DNA from: Microbulbifer agarilyticus S89 | Lineage (GTDB): Bacteria; Pseudomonadota; Gammaproteobacteria; Pseudomonadales; Cellvibrionaceae | DNA length: 64,000 bases | Direction: 5' to 3' | Assembly (NCBI RefSeq): GCF_000220505.1 | Contig: NZ_AFPJ01000007.1 | Location: 62,001 to 126,000 of the forward strand | Part shown: positions 63,667-64,000 of the stretch, piece after piece | How the letters are laid out: the number at the start of each line of letters is the position of its first letter | How positions within the stretch are numbered: the stretch's first letter is position 1 | The notes under the pieces: model-generated | The model's database searches: none | Told to the model about the DNA's origin: nothing | What the model saw: the letters and a program-made list of their open reading frames with translations, nothing else | Made by a program: the position numbers and the translations under genes

Positions 63667-64000
63667 TCAGAACTTGTACTGAGCACTCAGCGCAAAAGAC
63701 TGGCCGGGCTTTTCTTCGAATACGATCACACTGGCACGCTCAATTTCGATTGCCTCATCCAGCAGGTTCTGCATTTTAGCTTTGATGGTGATTTCTTCGG
63801 TCGGGTACCAAGAGTACGTCAGGTCCAGCGAGTGGAACGGCAGCTCATAGGCATCCGGGGCACCGTTACGGCCGGCAGCATACAGACGATCGCCGAACAC
63901 GTTGTAACCCAGGGTTGCGGTGTGACCGCCATCTGGCGAGTCAAAGCCGACCAGCATGTTAACCACATACTCGGAAGCACCGGTCATTTCACGGATCGGA
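63667..64000 (-). CDS. TonB-dependent receptor, C-terminal part (cut by window edge)
   Basis: The last 111 residues of an outer-membrane receptor. The beta-strand pattern (TATLGYNVFGDRLYAAGRNG, LDLTYSWYPTEEITIKAKMQNLLDE, in part) and the final FALSAQYKF, with its C-terminal aromatic residue, are typical of TonB-dependent barrels. The M-Q-N-L-L-D-E motif matches the usual NLLDE box. The gene continues beyond 64000, so the plug, the TonB box and the substrate class cannot be judged. Confidence 0.88.
   Translation of the reverse strand, partial: PIREMTGASEYVVNMLVGFDSPDGGHTATLGYNVFGDRLYAAGRNGAPDAYELPFHSLDLTYSWYPTEEITIKAKMQNLLDEAIEIERASVIVFEEKPGQSFALSAQYKF

Noticed and set aside
1-64000. tRNA, rRNA, CRISPR arrays and complete insertion sequences
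   Set aside because: None was recognised on reading both strands. No transposase-like protein is encoded, apart from the tyrosine recombinase listed.

Overview
The window comes from a gammaproteobacterium with fairly GC-rich DNA. A marine, polymer-degrading member of the Cellvibrionales (Microbulbifer-like) is the best guess. The basis is two TonB-dependent receptors at the window edges, a full type II secretion operon, DUF2788, the ETF/ETF-QO arrangement and a cobalamin salvage operon. This genus-level guess is an inference; no rRNA or other marker gene is present.

Layout, left to right. 0.2-2.8 kb: a TonB-dependent receptor. 2.9-5.8 kb: the ergothioneine genes egtB-egtD with a DUF411 lipoprotein. 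5.9-8.6 kb: a YheT-type hydrolase, then a DUF2092 protein coupled to a small His/Gly-rich secreted protein. 8.6-13.9 kb: a cobalamin riboswitch leading btuB-cobO-cobQ-btuF. 14.0-15.2 kb: a thioredoxin/CcdA pair. 15.3-23.5 kb: a zinc-starvation island. It holds a zinc-finger-less DksA, ZrgA (DUF2796), Zur, an M1 peptidase with a DUF6702 protein, a COG0523 (CobW-like) GTPase, two small unknown proteins, a SEC-C peptide and DUF1826. Three near-identical 15-bp operator-like sites (pattern TGATATGNTRTAWCR) precede three of its transcription units and tie the island together.

23.7-29.9 kb: an accessory, more AT-rich stretch coding almost only on the minus strand. It has a lone tyrosine recombinase, TMEM175, DUF2007, CspA and DUF1294 proteins, a 38-aa peptide, a bacterial PH-domain protein and several unknown small membrane proteins. 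One convincing integron attC site (29136-29255) and two shorter attC-like elements lie between these genes, so part of the stretch looks like a gene-cassette array without an integron integrase.

30.1-33.9 kb: an ECF sigma factor with a zinc-binding anti-sigma candidate, and modABC. 33.9-39.3 kb: an RND efflux pump (adaptor and pump) with a divergent TetR repressor and twin operators. 39.5-42.6 kb: prc and xthA. 42.7-45.5 kb: arsR-arsC-acr3-arsH. 45.5-48.5 kb: a hybrid sensor kinase whose phosphoacceptor His is replaced by Gln, DUF2788, and a small conserved-looking protein. 48.7-59.5 kb: gspCDEFGHIJKLM on the minus strand. 59.7-63.5 kb: etfBA and divergent ETF-QO, with a PsrA-like palindrome between them. 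The right edge cuts the 3' end of another TonB receptor gene.

No tRNA, rRNA, CRISPR array or complete insertion sequence was recognised. Many long antisense reading frames were treated as shadows of real genes.
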